Positions 56,231-63,967 of a stretch of DNA of 64,000 nucleotides are shown piece after piece (positions within the stretch are counted from its first letter, which is position 1; each line of letters starts with the position of its first letter). The stretch is taken from NCBI GenBank assembly GCA_017644425.1, contig JAEPLN010000001.1:186001-250000 (forward strand), in the 5' to 3' direction. Origin of the DNA: Prochlorococcus marinus CUG1433. Its GTDB lineage: Bacteria; Cyanobacteriota; Cyanobacteriia; PCC-6307; Cyanobiaceae. The notes beneath the pieces are model-generated. The model did no database searches and had not been told where the DNA came from. It was given only the letters and a program-made list of their open reading frames with translations. The position numbers were made by a program, and so were the translations under genes.

Positions 56231-58144
56231 ATGAATCAGAAATTTAAAACATTAATTTTATGGGCTCTACCTATACTTTTAGTAATTGCACTTTCTTACC
56301 AATTTTTATCATCAAGCAATGTTGATTCACTAAAATCTAACGGAACTACCATTGCACCAAGAAATTCTGCAGTAGCTAGAGTTAGTTACGGTAGATTTTT
56401 AGATTACATTAATTCTGGAAGGGTTACTTCTGTTGATATCTTTGAAGGCGGAAGAAATGCCGTCATCGAAACAATAGACTCTGATTTGGATAATAAAGTG
56501 CAAAGATTACGAGTTGATCTTCCGGGTTTAACTCCAGAACTAATAAATATTTTAAAAAATGAGGGAATAAGTTTTGATGTTCACCCAGTAAAAACAGCTC
56601 CTCCTGCTTTAGGGATATTAGGTAATTTACTCTTCCCAGCAATCTTAATTGGAGGACTTATTTTGCTAGCTAGGAGATCAAATGGAATGCCCGGTGGACC
56701 AGGACAAGCTATGCAATTCGGCAAAACAAAAGCGAGATTTGCAATGGAAGCAGAAACGGGTGTAGTTTTTGACGATGTAGCCGGCGTTAACGAAGCAAAA
56801 CAGGATTTACAAGAGGTGGTAACTTTTCTAAAAAAACCTGAAAAATTTACTTCTGTTGGAGCCAGGATTCCAAAAGGGGTGTTATTGGTGGGACCTCCTG
56901 GTACAGGTAAGACACTTCTTGCTAAGGCAATTGCAGGAGAGGCTGGAGTTCCATTCTTCTCATTATCAGGATCTGAATTTGTTGAAATGTTTGTTGGTGT
57001 AGGTGCCAGTAGAGTAAGAGATCTTTTCAAAAGAGCCAAAGAAAATAGTCCATGTTTGATTTTTATAGATGAAATAGATGCAGTAGGGAGACAAAGAGGT
57101 GCTGGAATTGGAGGGGGTAATGATGAAAGAGAGCAAACTCTTAACCAACTGCTTACTGAAATGGATGGATTTGAAGGTAACAGTGGAATAATAATAATTG
57201 CAGCAACAAATAGACCTGACGTTTTGGATTCTGCTCTTATGAGACCTGGAAGATTTGACAGGCAGGTAACAGTAGACGCGCCAGATATCAAAGGAAGGTT
57301 ATCAATTCTTGAAGTTCATGCCAGGAATAAGAAACTAAAAGAAGATTTAACACTTGAGAGTATTGCAAGAAGAACACCAGGTTTTACGGGAGCTGATTTA
57401 GCCAATTTACTTAATGAGGCAGCTATTCTAACTGCTAGGAGAAGAAAGGATTCCATTAGTATTTCAGAAATTGACGATTCCGTAGATAGGATTGTTGCTG
57501 GAATGGAGGGTTCACCATTAACCGATGGAAGAAGTAAAAGATTAATTGCCTATCATGAAGTTGGTCATGCTCTTATAGGCTCGCTAGTAAAAGCTCATGA
57601 TCCTGTTCAAAAAGTAACAGTAATCCCTAGGGGTCAAGCTAAGGGATTAACATGGTTTACTCCAGATGATGAGCAAACTCTTGTAAGTAGAGCTCAACTA
57701 AAAGCGAGAATAATGGGAGCACTAGGAGGTAGAGCTGCTGAGGATGTTGTTTTTGGTAAAGGTGAAATAACAACAGGTGCAGGTGGAGATTTCCAACAGG
57801 TTGCTTCTATGGCTCGCCAAATGGTAACAAGATTCGGAATGAGTAATTTAGGGCCTATAGCTTTGGAAGGTGGAAACCAGGAAGTTTTCGTCGGCAGAGA
57901 TTTAATGACCAGAAGTGAAGTCTCGGATTCAATTTCAAAACAAATTGACGAAAGTGTAAGAGTTATGGTCAAGGAATGCTACAAAGAAACTTACTCTATA
58001 GTCAGCAAAAATAGAGAAGCCATGGATAAAATAGTTGACTTACTCATTGAAAAAGAAACATTAGATGGAGAAGAATTTGTGAACATTCTTTCCAAATTCA
58101 CTAAAATTCCAGAGAAAGAGAGAACACCTCAATTACTAAGTTAA
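56231..58144 (+). CDS. ftsH: ATP-dependent zinc metalloprotease FtsH
   Basis: 637 residues: two N-terminal membrane spans around a lumenal/periplasmic domain, AAA module with Walker A GPPGTGKT (221-228), Walker [16 protein letters not shown], pore [34 protein letters not shown] (as parts), and the M41 zinc site HEVGH (442-446). In the thylakoid, FtsH hexamers degrade photodamaged D1. The upstream region carries a TACAAT -10-like box. Confidence 0.98.
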   Translation: MNQKFKTLILWALPILLVIALSYQFLSSSNVDSLKSNGTTIAPRNSAVARVSYGRFLDYINSGRVTSVDIFEGGRNAVIETIDSDLDNKVQRLRVDLPGLTPELINILKNEGISFDVHPVKTAPPALGILGNLLFPAILIGGLILLARRSNGMPGGPGQAMQFGKTKARFAMEAETGVVFDDVAGVNEAKQDLQEVVTFLKKPEKFTSVGARIPKGVLLVGPPGTGKTLLAKAIAGEAGVPFFSLSGSEFVEMFVGVGASRVRDLFKRAKENSPCLIFIDEIDAVGRQRGAGIGGGNDEREQTLNQLLTEMDGFEGNSGIIIIAATNRPDVLDSALMRPGRFDRQVTVDAPDIKGRLSILEVHARNKKLKEDLTLESIARRTPGFTGADLANLLNEAAILTARRRKDSISISEIDDSVDRIVAGMEGSPLTDGRSKRLIAYHEVGHALIGSLVKAHDPVQKVTVIPRGQAKGLTWFTPDDEQTLVSRAQLKARIMGALGGRAAEDVVFGKGEITTGAGGDFQQVASMARQMVTRFGMSNLGPIALEGGNQEVFVGRDLMTRSEVSDSISKQIDESVRVMVKECYKETYSIVSKNREAMDKIVDLLIEKETLDGEEFVNILSKFTKIPEKERTPQLLS

Positions 58145-58728
58145 CCTTTAAAAGGTTTCTTATCTAAGACAAGATCTATTAGACCGTATTCAACTGCTTC
58201 TTTGGGGGACATATAAAAATCTCTATCAGTATCTTCTTTAATAGTTTCAATATCCTTACCAGTTCTCTCTGACAATTCGGTATTGAGACGTTCTTTTAAA
58301 AATAAAATTTCATCTGCCTGAATTCTAATATCACTGGCTTGGCCTCTAGCTCCTCCAAGTGGTTGATGAATCATTATTCGTGAATGCCTAAGACTACTCC
58401 TTTTACCTTTTGTACCTGCAGCCAACAAAAAAGCTCCCATACTAGCTGCCAAACCTACACAAACTGTATGAATATCTGGCTTAACATGTTGCATCGTATC
58501 AAAAATCCCTAAACCATCATAAACAGACCCTCCAGGTGAATTTATATACATGTAGATATCTTTTTCGGGGTCCTCTGCTTCAAGGAATAATAATTGAGCC
58601 ACAATTCTGTTAGCAGTTTCACTAGTAACTTGTTCTCCCAAAAAGATTATTCTCTCTCTTAACAATCTCGAATAAATATCGAATACTCTTTCACTTCCGC
58701 CAGATTCTTCTAAAACTAAAGGGATCAT
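58141..58728 (-). CDS. clpP: ATP-dependent Clp protease proteolytic subunit
   Basis: 195 residues with the full catalytic triad: S96 in [10 protein letters not shown]121 in IMIHQPLGG and D170 in DTDRDFYMS. The N-terminal processing segment is short. Works with ClpC or ClpX. ATG start at 58728. Overlaps the ftsH stop by 4 bases and diverges from thf1 by 35 bases. Confidence 0.97.
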   Translation of the reverse strand: MIPLVLEESGGSERVFDIYSRLLRERIIFLGEQVTSETANRIVAQLLFLEAEDPEKDIYMYINSPGGSVYDGLGIFDTMQHVKPDIHTVCVGLAASMGAFLLAAGTKGKRSSLRHSRIMIHQPLGGARGQASDIRIQADEILFLKERLNTELSERTGKDIETIKEDTDRDFYMSPKEAVEYGLIDLVLDKKPFKG

Positions 58729-58763
58729 AATAATATTTATTTGTTTATTAGATACTAACTATA

Positions 58764-59417
58764 TTGAGTCAACATACGCTAACCTTATTAAGGTTTACAT
58801 ATAAAAAATTGAAAGAAAAATCGACTGTTTCAGATAGCAAAAAGTTATTTCATGAACAATTTCCATACGTTATTCCAGGTTTATACAAAAGAATAGTTGA
58901 TGAAATGCTTGTTGAGCTAAATCTTTTAAATCATCAAAATGAATTTACTCAAGATTTTCTTTTTTGTATTGGTCTAACCGAAACATTCAAAGAATTAATG
59001 AAAGGATACGAACCTCAAAAACATTTGGATCCTCTTTTTGAATCCTTATGCGCTTCTACAAATTTTGAATCGAAGGAAATAAAGGAAATCTCCAAAATAT
59101 CTCAAAAAGAATTCAAGGATAAATCAGCTGAAGAAATATACAAACTATTAGAAGAAAAAAGCAATTCTAAGCTTTATCCATCAAGAATATTGAACTTAGG
59201 AATTTACATACTAATTTCAAAATCCAATGATCTTAAAGATAAGAATGAATCAGAGACAAATAAAACAGTACTAGATATTTTTGAGAAATTAAAGTTATCT
59301 ACTAATAAAGCAGAGAAAGATATTGGTATTTACAAAAGTAGTATTTCAAAAATGGAACAGGCAAAAGAATTAATTGAAGAGTTAAGAATTAAGGATAAGA
59401 AAAAAGATAAAAAATAA
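58764..59417 (+). CDS. thf1: Thf1 / Psb29 protein
   Basis: 217 residues matching the Thf1/Psb29 family: TVSDSKKLFHEQFPYVIP, LYKRIVDEMLVELNLL, and FCIGLTETFKELMKGY, then an all-helical core and a lysine-rich C-terminus. Thf1 stabilises thylakoid FtsH complexes and supports PSII repair, so its place next to ftsH and clpP is meaningful. TTG start at 58764, giving the RFTYKKLKEK leader before the family core. Confidence 0.93.
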   Translation: MSQHTLTLLRFTYKKLKEKSTVSDSKKLFHEQFPYVIPGLYKRIVDEMLVELNLLNHQNEFTQDFLFCIGLTETFKELMKGYEPQKHLDPLFESLCASTNFESKEIKEISKISQKEFKDKSAEEIYKLLEEKSNSKLYPSRILNLGIYILISKSNDLKDKNESETNKTVLDIFEKLKLSTNKAEKDIGIYKSSISKMEQAKELIEELRIKDKKKDKK

Positions 59418-59419
59418 TA

Positions 59420-59563
59420 TTATTTATTTTTTAATCTTTTTTTATCTTTCCAAGAGATATAAGAAATATAAATTACAGCTAATGTTATAAATATAAGTAA
59501 AACAAATGATGTACTAATAAGTAATTTACTCAAATATTCTTCATAAGTTAAAAATGAAATCAT
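59420..59563 (-). CDS. Unknown 47-residue single-span membrane protein coupled to petN
   Basis: ATG at 59563 overlaps the petN stop (ATGA); TAA at 59420-59422. A short acidic start ([11 protein letters not shown]) precedes one membrane helix ([20 protein letters not shown]), then a basic tail ([11 protein letters not shown]). Tail-to-tail with thf1, 2 bases apart. The coupling makes it likely that it is made with the cytochrome b6-f subunit PetN, but no known small photosynthetic subunit matches. Confidence 0.7.
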
Positions 59564-59661
59564 ATGTCGATGGAGCCATCACCATTTCTACCCCATACAA
59601 CCATCGCGATTGAAAAAGTAAAAATTGCAGCTAAGGCAGCCCAACCTATTTGAAAAATCAT
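59560..59661 (-). CDS. petN: Cytochrome b6-f complex subunit PetN
   Basis: 33 residues: [20 protein letters not shown] as the start and membrane helix, then [13 protein letters not shown]. This is the conserved PetN (subunit VIII) sequence, one helix in the cytochrome b6-f dimer needed for its stability. ATG at 59661, TGA at 59560-59562. Too short for standard ORF cut-offs. Confidence 0.95.
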
Positions 59662-59775
59662 TAATATTTAAGTTTCTTTCTTTAATATAACAGAACTTCT
59701 CAAGAATTTTTTCATTTATAATCTAAAGTTAATTTCTCAGAAATATTATTTTATAAATATAATTAGAATAAAAAA

Positions 59776-60054
59776 TTGGGAAGATTAGTATTAAACCATA
59801 GTACAAATATAGAGGGTCTAATTCCAATACTTCAAAAATTAGCCCTTAACATAAATATAAAGACAGTAACTCCTGCCGCGATATCTAGAGTTAGAGGAAG
59901 ATCTTCTACCTTGATAATTAGATTATCAGTTAAAACCATAAACGGATATAAAGCAATAGCAAGAAAGGGTAAAACAGCACAAGAAGTTTTTATTTCAACA
60001 GACTTAGGCAAAGATGAATTAAAACAAATTATAAATACCTATACTAGTAATTAG
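59776..60054 (+). CDS. DUF2103 family protein
   Basis: 92 residues: GRLVLNHSTNIEGLIPILQKL, TVTPAAISRVRGRSSTLIIR, YKAIARKGKTAQEVFI and a final LGKDELKQIIN helix, matching the cyanobacterial DUF2103 family, sometimes called a predicted metal-binding protein though no cysteine is present here. Very basic. TTG start at 59776, which leaves a 114-base spacer from the divergent petN. Function unknown. Confidence 0.8.
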   Translation: MGRLVLNHSTNIEGLIPILQKLALNINIKTVTPAAISRVRGRSSTLIIRLSVKTINGYKAIARKGKTAQEVFISTDLGKDELKQIINTYTSN

Positions 60055-60090
60055 ATTGGATAAAAAGTAGGATTATTTTTTAGTGAATTA

Positions 60091-60300
60091 ATGAAATCAG
60101 TATTTAAATTACTATTAGTTACTTTGTTAATATTTAGCGATAAATTGTTCTCACTTACTGATTATCAAATAAAAAAAATTTGTGAAAAAGAGAAGAGTAA
60201 ATTAACTTGTATAAAAAATATGCAAGAAAAAAGGTTTGAACTTCAAAAAGGCAATTTTATTGAAATACCAGTAATACCATATAAGGAAAATCTAAATTAG
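60091..60300 (+). CDS. Small exported protein, 69 residues, unknown
   Basis: Signal peptide (KSVFKLLLVTLLIFSDKLFS) followed by a short charged mature part with two cysteines (KKICEKEKSKLTCIKNM) that could form one disulfide. ATG start. Typical of the small exported proteins scattered in high-light Prochlorococcus; no family recognised. 3 bases from the convergent next gene. Confidence 0.6.
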   Translation: MKSVFKLLLVTLLIFSDKLFSLTDYQIKKICEKEKSKLTCIKNMQEKRFELQKGNFIEIPVIPYKENLN

Positions 60301-60303
60301 AAA

Positions 60304-60573
60304 TTAAATTTCAAATTCTGATTCGAAAAGATTAAAAGCATTTTTATACTTTGTAAGTAATTCTTCTGAATCTTCATGAAATCCTTTTTTTTCGTAATCC
60401 TCTTTTAATAGATTGTATAAGGACACAACTCCTTGAAATGCGCTCATATATTCTTTTTGTATATCTTCATCATCAATATCATAGATTTTCGCCAAAACCA
60501 ATTCGACATTTTTTTTTGATGAATATATTTTTTTCTCGAAATCCTTATTTAACTTCCTTCTTTTTTTTGACAT
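60304..60573 (-). CDS. Small helical protein of unknown function, 89 residues
   Basis: Lysine-rich start (SKKRRKLNKDFEKK), then helical segments rich in Asp, Glu and Lys (IYDIDDEDIQKEYM, LLKEDYEKKGFHEDSEELL). No signal peptide, membrane helix or cysteine. ATG at 60573. No family recognised. Confidence 0.6.
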   Translation of the reverse strand: MSKKRRKLNKDFEKKIYSSKKNVELVLAKIYDIDDEDIQKEYMSAFQGVVSLYNLLKEDYEKKGFHEDSEELLTKYKNAFNLFESEFEI

Positions 60574-60708
60574 CTAAAAAACTTTTTTTTTAAATACAAA
60601 TTAACAATACTCATATTCATAGATAATTTAAATTAAAACTTATAAAATAAAAATATAGTTTCCAAATCAAAATAAAACTACTATATTCCAAATAAATTAT
60701 TCGATGAC

Positions 60709-61146
60709 ATGAATAAAAAAGAAACAGTTAATCCAAAAGAGGCTAGAAACCAAAATTATGATGCTAAAAAAATGAATACTTCCGAAATCTCCAAGAAAAA
60801 TAAAAATAAAAATCTTCCCTGGTGGGTAGAACTTTTATTTGTTCAAATAGGTTTGCCAGATAAATTATTAATTAAAATTTTAAAAACTAATAGGAACGCC
60901 AAAGAATTAATTAAAAATGATAAAAAATCAATAATAGTTTTTTTATTTATATTTGGTGTATTGATATATTTTTATCCAGTTATTAACCAATCAAAAAACA
61001 AATTAGATTGTGAAAAGATTGCCAAAAATTATATTATTGAAAATAAAAATATATTAGGCATCAATAAGAGAGAATTAAAAATGTTATCTATAAATTTTTG
61101 TAATGGTGGTGAAGAAATCTATGAAATCAAAAATAGAAACAAATAA
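60709..61146 (+). CDS. Single-span membrane protein of unknown function, 145 residues
   Basis: A long basic, Asn/Lys-rich cytoplasmic part, then LPWWVELLFVQIGLPDKLLI, one membrane helix (SIIVFLFIFGVLIYFYPVI) and a C-terminal 50-residue region with two cysteines (LDCEKIAKNYI and INFCNGGEE). A membrane anchor with an outside domain held by a disulfide is a reasonable reading. No family recognised; ATG start. Confidence 0.6.
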   Translation: MNKKETVNPKEARNQNYDAKKMNTSEISKKNKNKNLPWWVELLFVQIGLPDKLLIKILKTNRNAKELIKNDKKSIIVFLFIFGVLIYFYPVINQSKNKLDCEKIAKNYIIENKNILGINKRELKMLSINFCNGGEEIYEIKNRNK

Positions 61147-61228
61147 ATTTTTAATTATTTCCTATTTAATAACACCTAAAATATTATAATAATCTTCTTA
61201 AGTTTAATTAAATTTAAATTTTAATCCT

Positions 61229-61405
61229 ATGACTGATATAAAACAAAAGAAAGAAAACGTAAAAATGCATTTAAAAGATCTAAGACAAAACTTAAAGAAA
61301 ATGCATTTGGAGGTTACTGAAGAATTAACATTGCCGCAACCAAATGACGTAAAAAAATTGATGAATAAAATGGACCAATTATTAAAAATAATAGAATCAA
61401 AATAA
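61229..61405 (+). CDS. Small basic helical protein, 58 residues
   Basis: ATG at 61229, TAA at 61403-61405. Coiled-coil-like: MTDIKQKKENVKMHLKDLRQ, a proline break (LTLPQPND) and a second helix VKKLMNKMDQLLKIIESK. No cysteine. Codon use is like its neighbours. Unrecognised. Confidence 0.5.
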   Translation: MTDIKQKKENVKMHLKDLRQNLKKMHLEVTEELTLPQPNDVKKLMNKMDQLLKIIESK

Positions 61406-61444
61406 ACTATACTTTAAATAAATTGGAATCATCGAAAGACTAAA

Positions 61445-61795
61445 ATGAAAAAGATAAAAAATTTCTTAAAAATAATTTTTATTCCTATTTTATTAAGTTC
61501 TTGCAAGACATTAACTAATAAAGAATATCCCATAATTAATTCTCAAGAGACTATTAATGAGAGTACTAATTCAGTTAAGAAGAGAATGGAAATAAAGTTT
61601 TCCTGTGGAGATGATGGTATTTTGGAATATTTAGATGATGGATGGATTATCTTGAAAGAAGATTCTCAAGAAAAAATTTGTACTTGGAAATCTGTTCCTG
61701 CAACAAAGAGTTGTGACATGGACAAAGATAAAGGCTGTAAAATAACCAAACCTGATAAAATTGGTGAAGAGAAAATCTATTTGTTAGAAAAATAG
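61445..61795 (+). CDS. Putative lipoprotein, 116 residues, cysteine-rich mature part
   Basis: Signal peptide with a lipobox: FIPILLSSC, cysteine at about residue 20. The mature part has four further cysteines in FSCGDDGILEYLDDGW, EKICTWKSVPATKSCDMDKDKGC, likely two disulfides in a small beta domain. ATG start. Probably anchored in the outer or plasma membrane. Function unknown. Confidence 0.65.
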   Translation: MKKIKNFLKIIFIPILLSSCKTLTNKEYPIINSQETINESTNSVKKRMEIKFSCGDDGILEYLDDGWIILKEDSQEKICTWKSVPATKSCDMDKDKGCKITKPDKIGEEKIYLLEK

Positions 61796-61804
61796 TTTTA
61801 TACT

Positions 61805-61933
61805 ATGAACCAAACATCCGAACATCTTGTTGATCTAATTTTCAAGAAATTAAAAAATTATAAGGATAAAGAAATCACTTTAGAAAAAGAAAATTTAAAG
61901 AAATTTATTTTTTCACTTTTTGAAGAAAGCTGA
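61805..61933 (+). CDS. Small helical ORF, 42 residues
   Basis: ATG at 61805, TGA at 61931-61933, 9 bases after the lipoprotein gene. Amphipathic helix pattern (EHLVDLIFKKLKNYK, LKKFIFSLFEES). Unrecognised; could be a real small gene cotranscribed with the lipoprotein or chance. Confidence 0.4.
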   Translation: MNQTSEHLVDLIFKKLKNYKDKEITLEKENLKKFIFSLFEES

Positions 61934-61992
61934 TTAATAAAAGGTAAAACAAAAAAAGTTGTTAATATAAAAAATATTATGTAAATATAATC

Positions 61993-62085
61993 ATGTTTGG
62001 TTTTTCTTATCTTACCATTACATTAATAATTACATTTATTCTAAGTTTGTATATTTTATTTAAGTTTACCAATTCAAATAATTGA
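61993..62085 (+). CDS. Possible 30-residue membrane peptide
   Basis: ATG at 61993, TGA at 62083-62085. Nearly all one membrane helix (YLTITLIITFILSLYILFKF) with a short polar tail. Similar tiny hydrophobic proteins are common in photosynthetic membranes, but AT-rich DNA also yields such ORFs by chance. Confidence 0.3.
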   Translation: MFGFSYLTITLIITFILSLYILFKFTNSNN

Positions 62086-62100
62086 AAATAGTAAATCTTT

Positions 62101-62283
62101 TTAGATAATTGGATCTTCCCTTAATAGTAAAACAGAGTGCTTATTTAACCCATCATCTATCCATTCTCTATATTCCTCTAATACACACTTTTTATTAGAA
62201 TCATCCAGTAGATTAATTCTCTTTTTTGCGTTTTCTAGAGCTACTTTAATACAAAATTCATAATCTTTAGAATTTTCTTGCAT
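62101..62283 (-). CDS. Small unknown protein, 60 residues
   Basis: I use the internal ATG at 62283; the longer reading to 62370 adds a hydrophobic stretch that does not look like coding continuity. Soluble and helical: EFCIKVALENAKKRINLLDD, then CVLEEYREWIDDGLNKHSVL. Two cysteines. No family recognised. Confidence 0.5.
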   Translation of the reverse strand: MQENSKDYEFCIKVALENAKKRINLLDDSNKKCVLEEYREWIDDGLNKHSVLLLREDPII

Positions 62284-62423
62284 AAGTTTTTTTCTAATCT
62301 TAGTAAATATAACTACATGCTTTGTATTGGAAATAACAATAAATAAGCATTGATTTGATAAGGGTATCAAGCAATACGGAATAATTTTTTATATATTTGT
62401 GATAATGAAATTTTTAAAATATT

Positions 62424-62618
62424 ATGTCATACGAAGCAGGCAGTAAAGAATGTAGACATTTGATCGAAGCCAAAGAAAGTCTTATATCTGCAATGGATGC
62501 ATTAAGTAATATAAATTCAACTGATTTAATACAACTCCAAATTAAAGAAATTTACAATAAATTAGAACAAATGCATGATAATAGAAAGAAAATAGAATCA
62601 ACTACTAATTATTTATAA
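62424..62618 (+). CDS. Small helical protein, 64 residues
   Basis: Acidic-basic helix pair: SKECRHLIEAKESLISAMDAL and LIQLQIKEIYNKLEQMHDNRK. One cysteine. ATG start. No family recognised. Convergent with the next gene, 15 bases apart. Confidence 0.6.
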   Translation: MSYEAGSKECRHLIEAKESLISAMDALSNINSTDLIQLQIKEIYNKLEQMHDNRKKIESTTNYL

Positions 62619-62633
62619 TTTATATATAACCAA

Positions 62634-62840
62634 TTAAAAGCTTTCAAATTGACTTTTAATCTTTTTGACTTTTTTATCTGATAACAAATCCAATAAAGCA
62701 TCTAATTGCGCATGTACTTCTTTTGCTTCATTAAGATCGGGCAATAAATCGTCTCTAATAAGCATTTGATGCATCTCTCTAAGTTCTAACCTTATATATC
62801 TAAGGTGAGAACTTACCTCCTCTCTCTTAGTTGCACTCAT
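62634..62840 (-). CDS. Small helical protein, 68 residues
   Basis: Three-helix-like: EEVSSHLRYIRLELREMHQM, LPDLNEAKEVHAQLDALLDL and a lysine-rich end. The regular heptads and acidic/basic balance suggest a small helical bundle. ATG at 62840 preceded by an AGTGCAAC context with no strong SD. Unrecognised but clearly coding-like. Confidence 0.65.
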   Translation of the reverse strand: MSATKREEVSSHLRYIRLELREMHQMLIRDDLLPDLNEAKEVHAQLDALLDLLSDKKVKKIKSQFESF

Positions 62841-62977
62841 ATTTACTTTATTTTAAGTATTATTATACATTATTGTATTTTTTAACCCCTTCATAAATTA
62901 AAGTGAATTAGAAAATTTTAAAGATTAAATTTCCTTTGAAAGTTTTTTTAAAATAGAAATCCTGGAGTATATCATTC

Positions 62978-63154
62978 ATGAAAAACAAAAAGAATTCTAG
63001 AAAAATTCAAACTAATTCAAATAAAAAAAATCAAGAATTAGGACAAACTAAGAATTCTGCAAAATTAGTTCTTTTCATATTTGGAATAGGTCCAATAATA
63101 GGGATAACAATTTTTTTATATACCAAGGGATTTTTTAATTCTCCAAGTATGTAA
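62978..63154 (+). CDS. Small membrane protein, 58 residues
   Basis: ATG at 62978, TAA at 63152-63154. Strongly basic, Asn-rich N-terminus followed by one membrane helix (LVLFIFGIGPIIGITIFLY) and a short tail. GGAG 15 bases upstream could serve as a ribosome site. Unrecognised. Confidence 0.5.
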   Translation: MKNKKNSRKIQTNSNKKNQELGQTKNSAKLVLFIFGIGPIIGITIFLYTKGFFNSPSM

Positions 63155-63166
63155 ACATAAAATTAA

Positions 63167-63376
63167 TTATTTAAATTTTTTTAATGAAAAAACCCTAAAT
63201 TCTGCAATTTTTCTTGCATTTTCGGGATTAGAAACTAAAAAAGGGTGGTCGGACAAAAGTTCAATTATTTTATCAATCTTTAAGCGTGGATCCTCATCCT
63301 CACATTCAATATTTTTCCATTCCTCGTCAAATGATATTGCAAAGCTATCAGCATTGTCATAAAGTTTATCTTTCAT
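63167..63376 (-). CDS. Small acidic protein, 69 residues
   Basis: MKDKLYDNADSFAISFDEEW then acidic ECEDEDPRLKIDKIIELL and a C-terminal RKIAEFRVFSLKKFK. Soluble, one cysteine. ATG at 63376. Ends 12 bases from the opposite small membrane gene. Unrecognised. Confidence 0.6.
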   Translation of the reverse strand: MKDKLYDNADSFAISFDEEWKNIECEDEDPRLKIDKIIELLSDHPFLVSNPENARKIAEFRVFSLKKFK

Positions 63377-63415
63377 AAAATTAAATTTAAATTAAAAAGA
63401 TTTAAAAATTTAGAA

Positions 63416-63500
63416 CTGCTTTCGGCAGGTTTTTACAAGGAAGTATATAAAACAACCTTAATCAAAAATTAAGACATAACTTTCCTGGAAAGTTCTTTTA
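63416..63500 (+). ncRNA. Candidate small RNA or structured leader
   Basis: Three hairpins in 80 bases of intergenic DNA: CTGC/GCAG (63416-63428) followed by T's; CTTAAT/ATTAAG (63457-63473, 5-base loop); and AACTTTCC/GGAAAGTT (63478-63494), followed by CTTTTAATT as a terminator-like end. A TATATAAA box (63444-63451) could be a -10 for a transcript of about 45 bases starting near 63456. It may instead be the leader of the ribbon-helix-helix gene. No match to a named RNA family that I know. Confidence 0.35.
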
Positions 63501-63586
63501 ATTATAGTTTGTTTTACTACTCAACTCTACACTTGCAACAATCAATCAACATCGCCCATTTGACAGAAGTGTTACAATTACGACAT

Positions 63587-63967
63587 ATGAAGATTTTTAT
63601 GGATACTAAAGTTAAAAGAATTGGATATCTTCCAAGAAAAAGGGTTCTTGAGATTATAGACGAAATATCTAAAAGCGAATCCATAAGTAGATCTAAAGTG
63701 GTTGGAATATTAGTTGAAGAAGCATTAGATGCTAGAGGGATTGCAAATTTTGGATATGGCAATATTAATAAATCAAATATCTACAAATCTGAAAATTACA
63801 AAGATATCAAAAAAGAAAATTTGAATTTAAAAGATCCAGAAGATGAATTTGTTGATGATAGTGGTTATACCGTCTCTTCTCACAAAACATTAGATCGGAC
63901 AATATCTTCTGCAGATATCGAATTAGCTAATAAAATTAATATTCTTAAAGAATCTGGGTTGATATGA
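63587..63967 (+). CDS. Ribbon-helix-helix-like (CopG/MetJ fold) DNA-binding protein
   Basis: I use the ATG at 63587 (an ATG at 63599 is also possible); upstream extension in frame is not protein-like. The first 45 residues follow the RHH pattern: a strand TKVKRIGYLPRKRVLEI, a helix, SISRSKVVGILVEEALDARG. The rest is an Asn/Lys-rich linker and a C-terminal helix (ADIELANKINILKESG). Such proteins bind operator DNA as dimers; whether it is an antitoxin is not supported, as no toxin gene adjoins it here. Confidence 0.55.
   Translation: MKIFMDTKVKRIGYLPRKRVLEIIDEISKSESISRSKVVGILVEEALDARGIANFGYGNINKSNIYKSENYKDIKKENLNLKDPEDEFVDDSGYTVSSHKTLDRTISSADIELANKINILKESGLI

Noticed and set aside
56581-57291. 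Long open frame (236 codons) on the minus strand
   Set aside because: Lies entirely antisense to the conserved AAA module of ftsH; its open state follows from the codon bias of the real gene.
62284-62370. Longer N-terminus for the 60-residue protein
   Set aside because: The extension is unlike the rest in composition, and an internal ATG gives a compact soluble protein.
63560-63588. TTGACA box upstream of the ribbon-helix-helix gene
   Set aside because: No good -10 box at 16-18 bases; the match would put the start inside or at the coding start.
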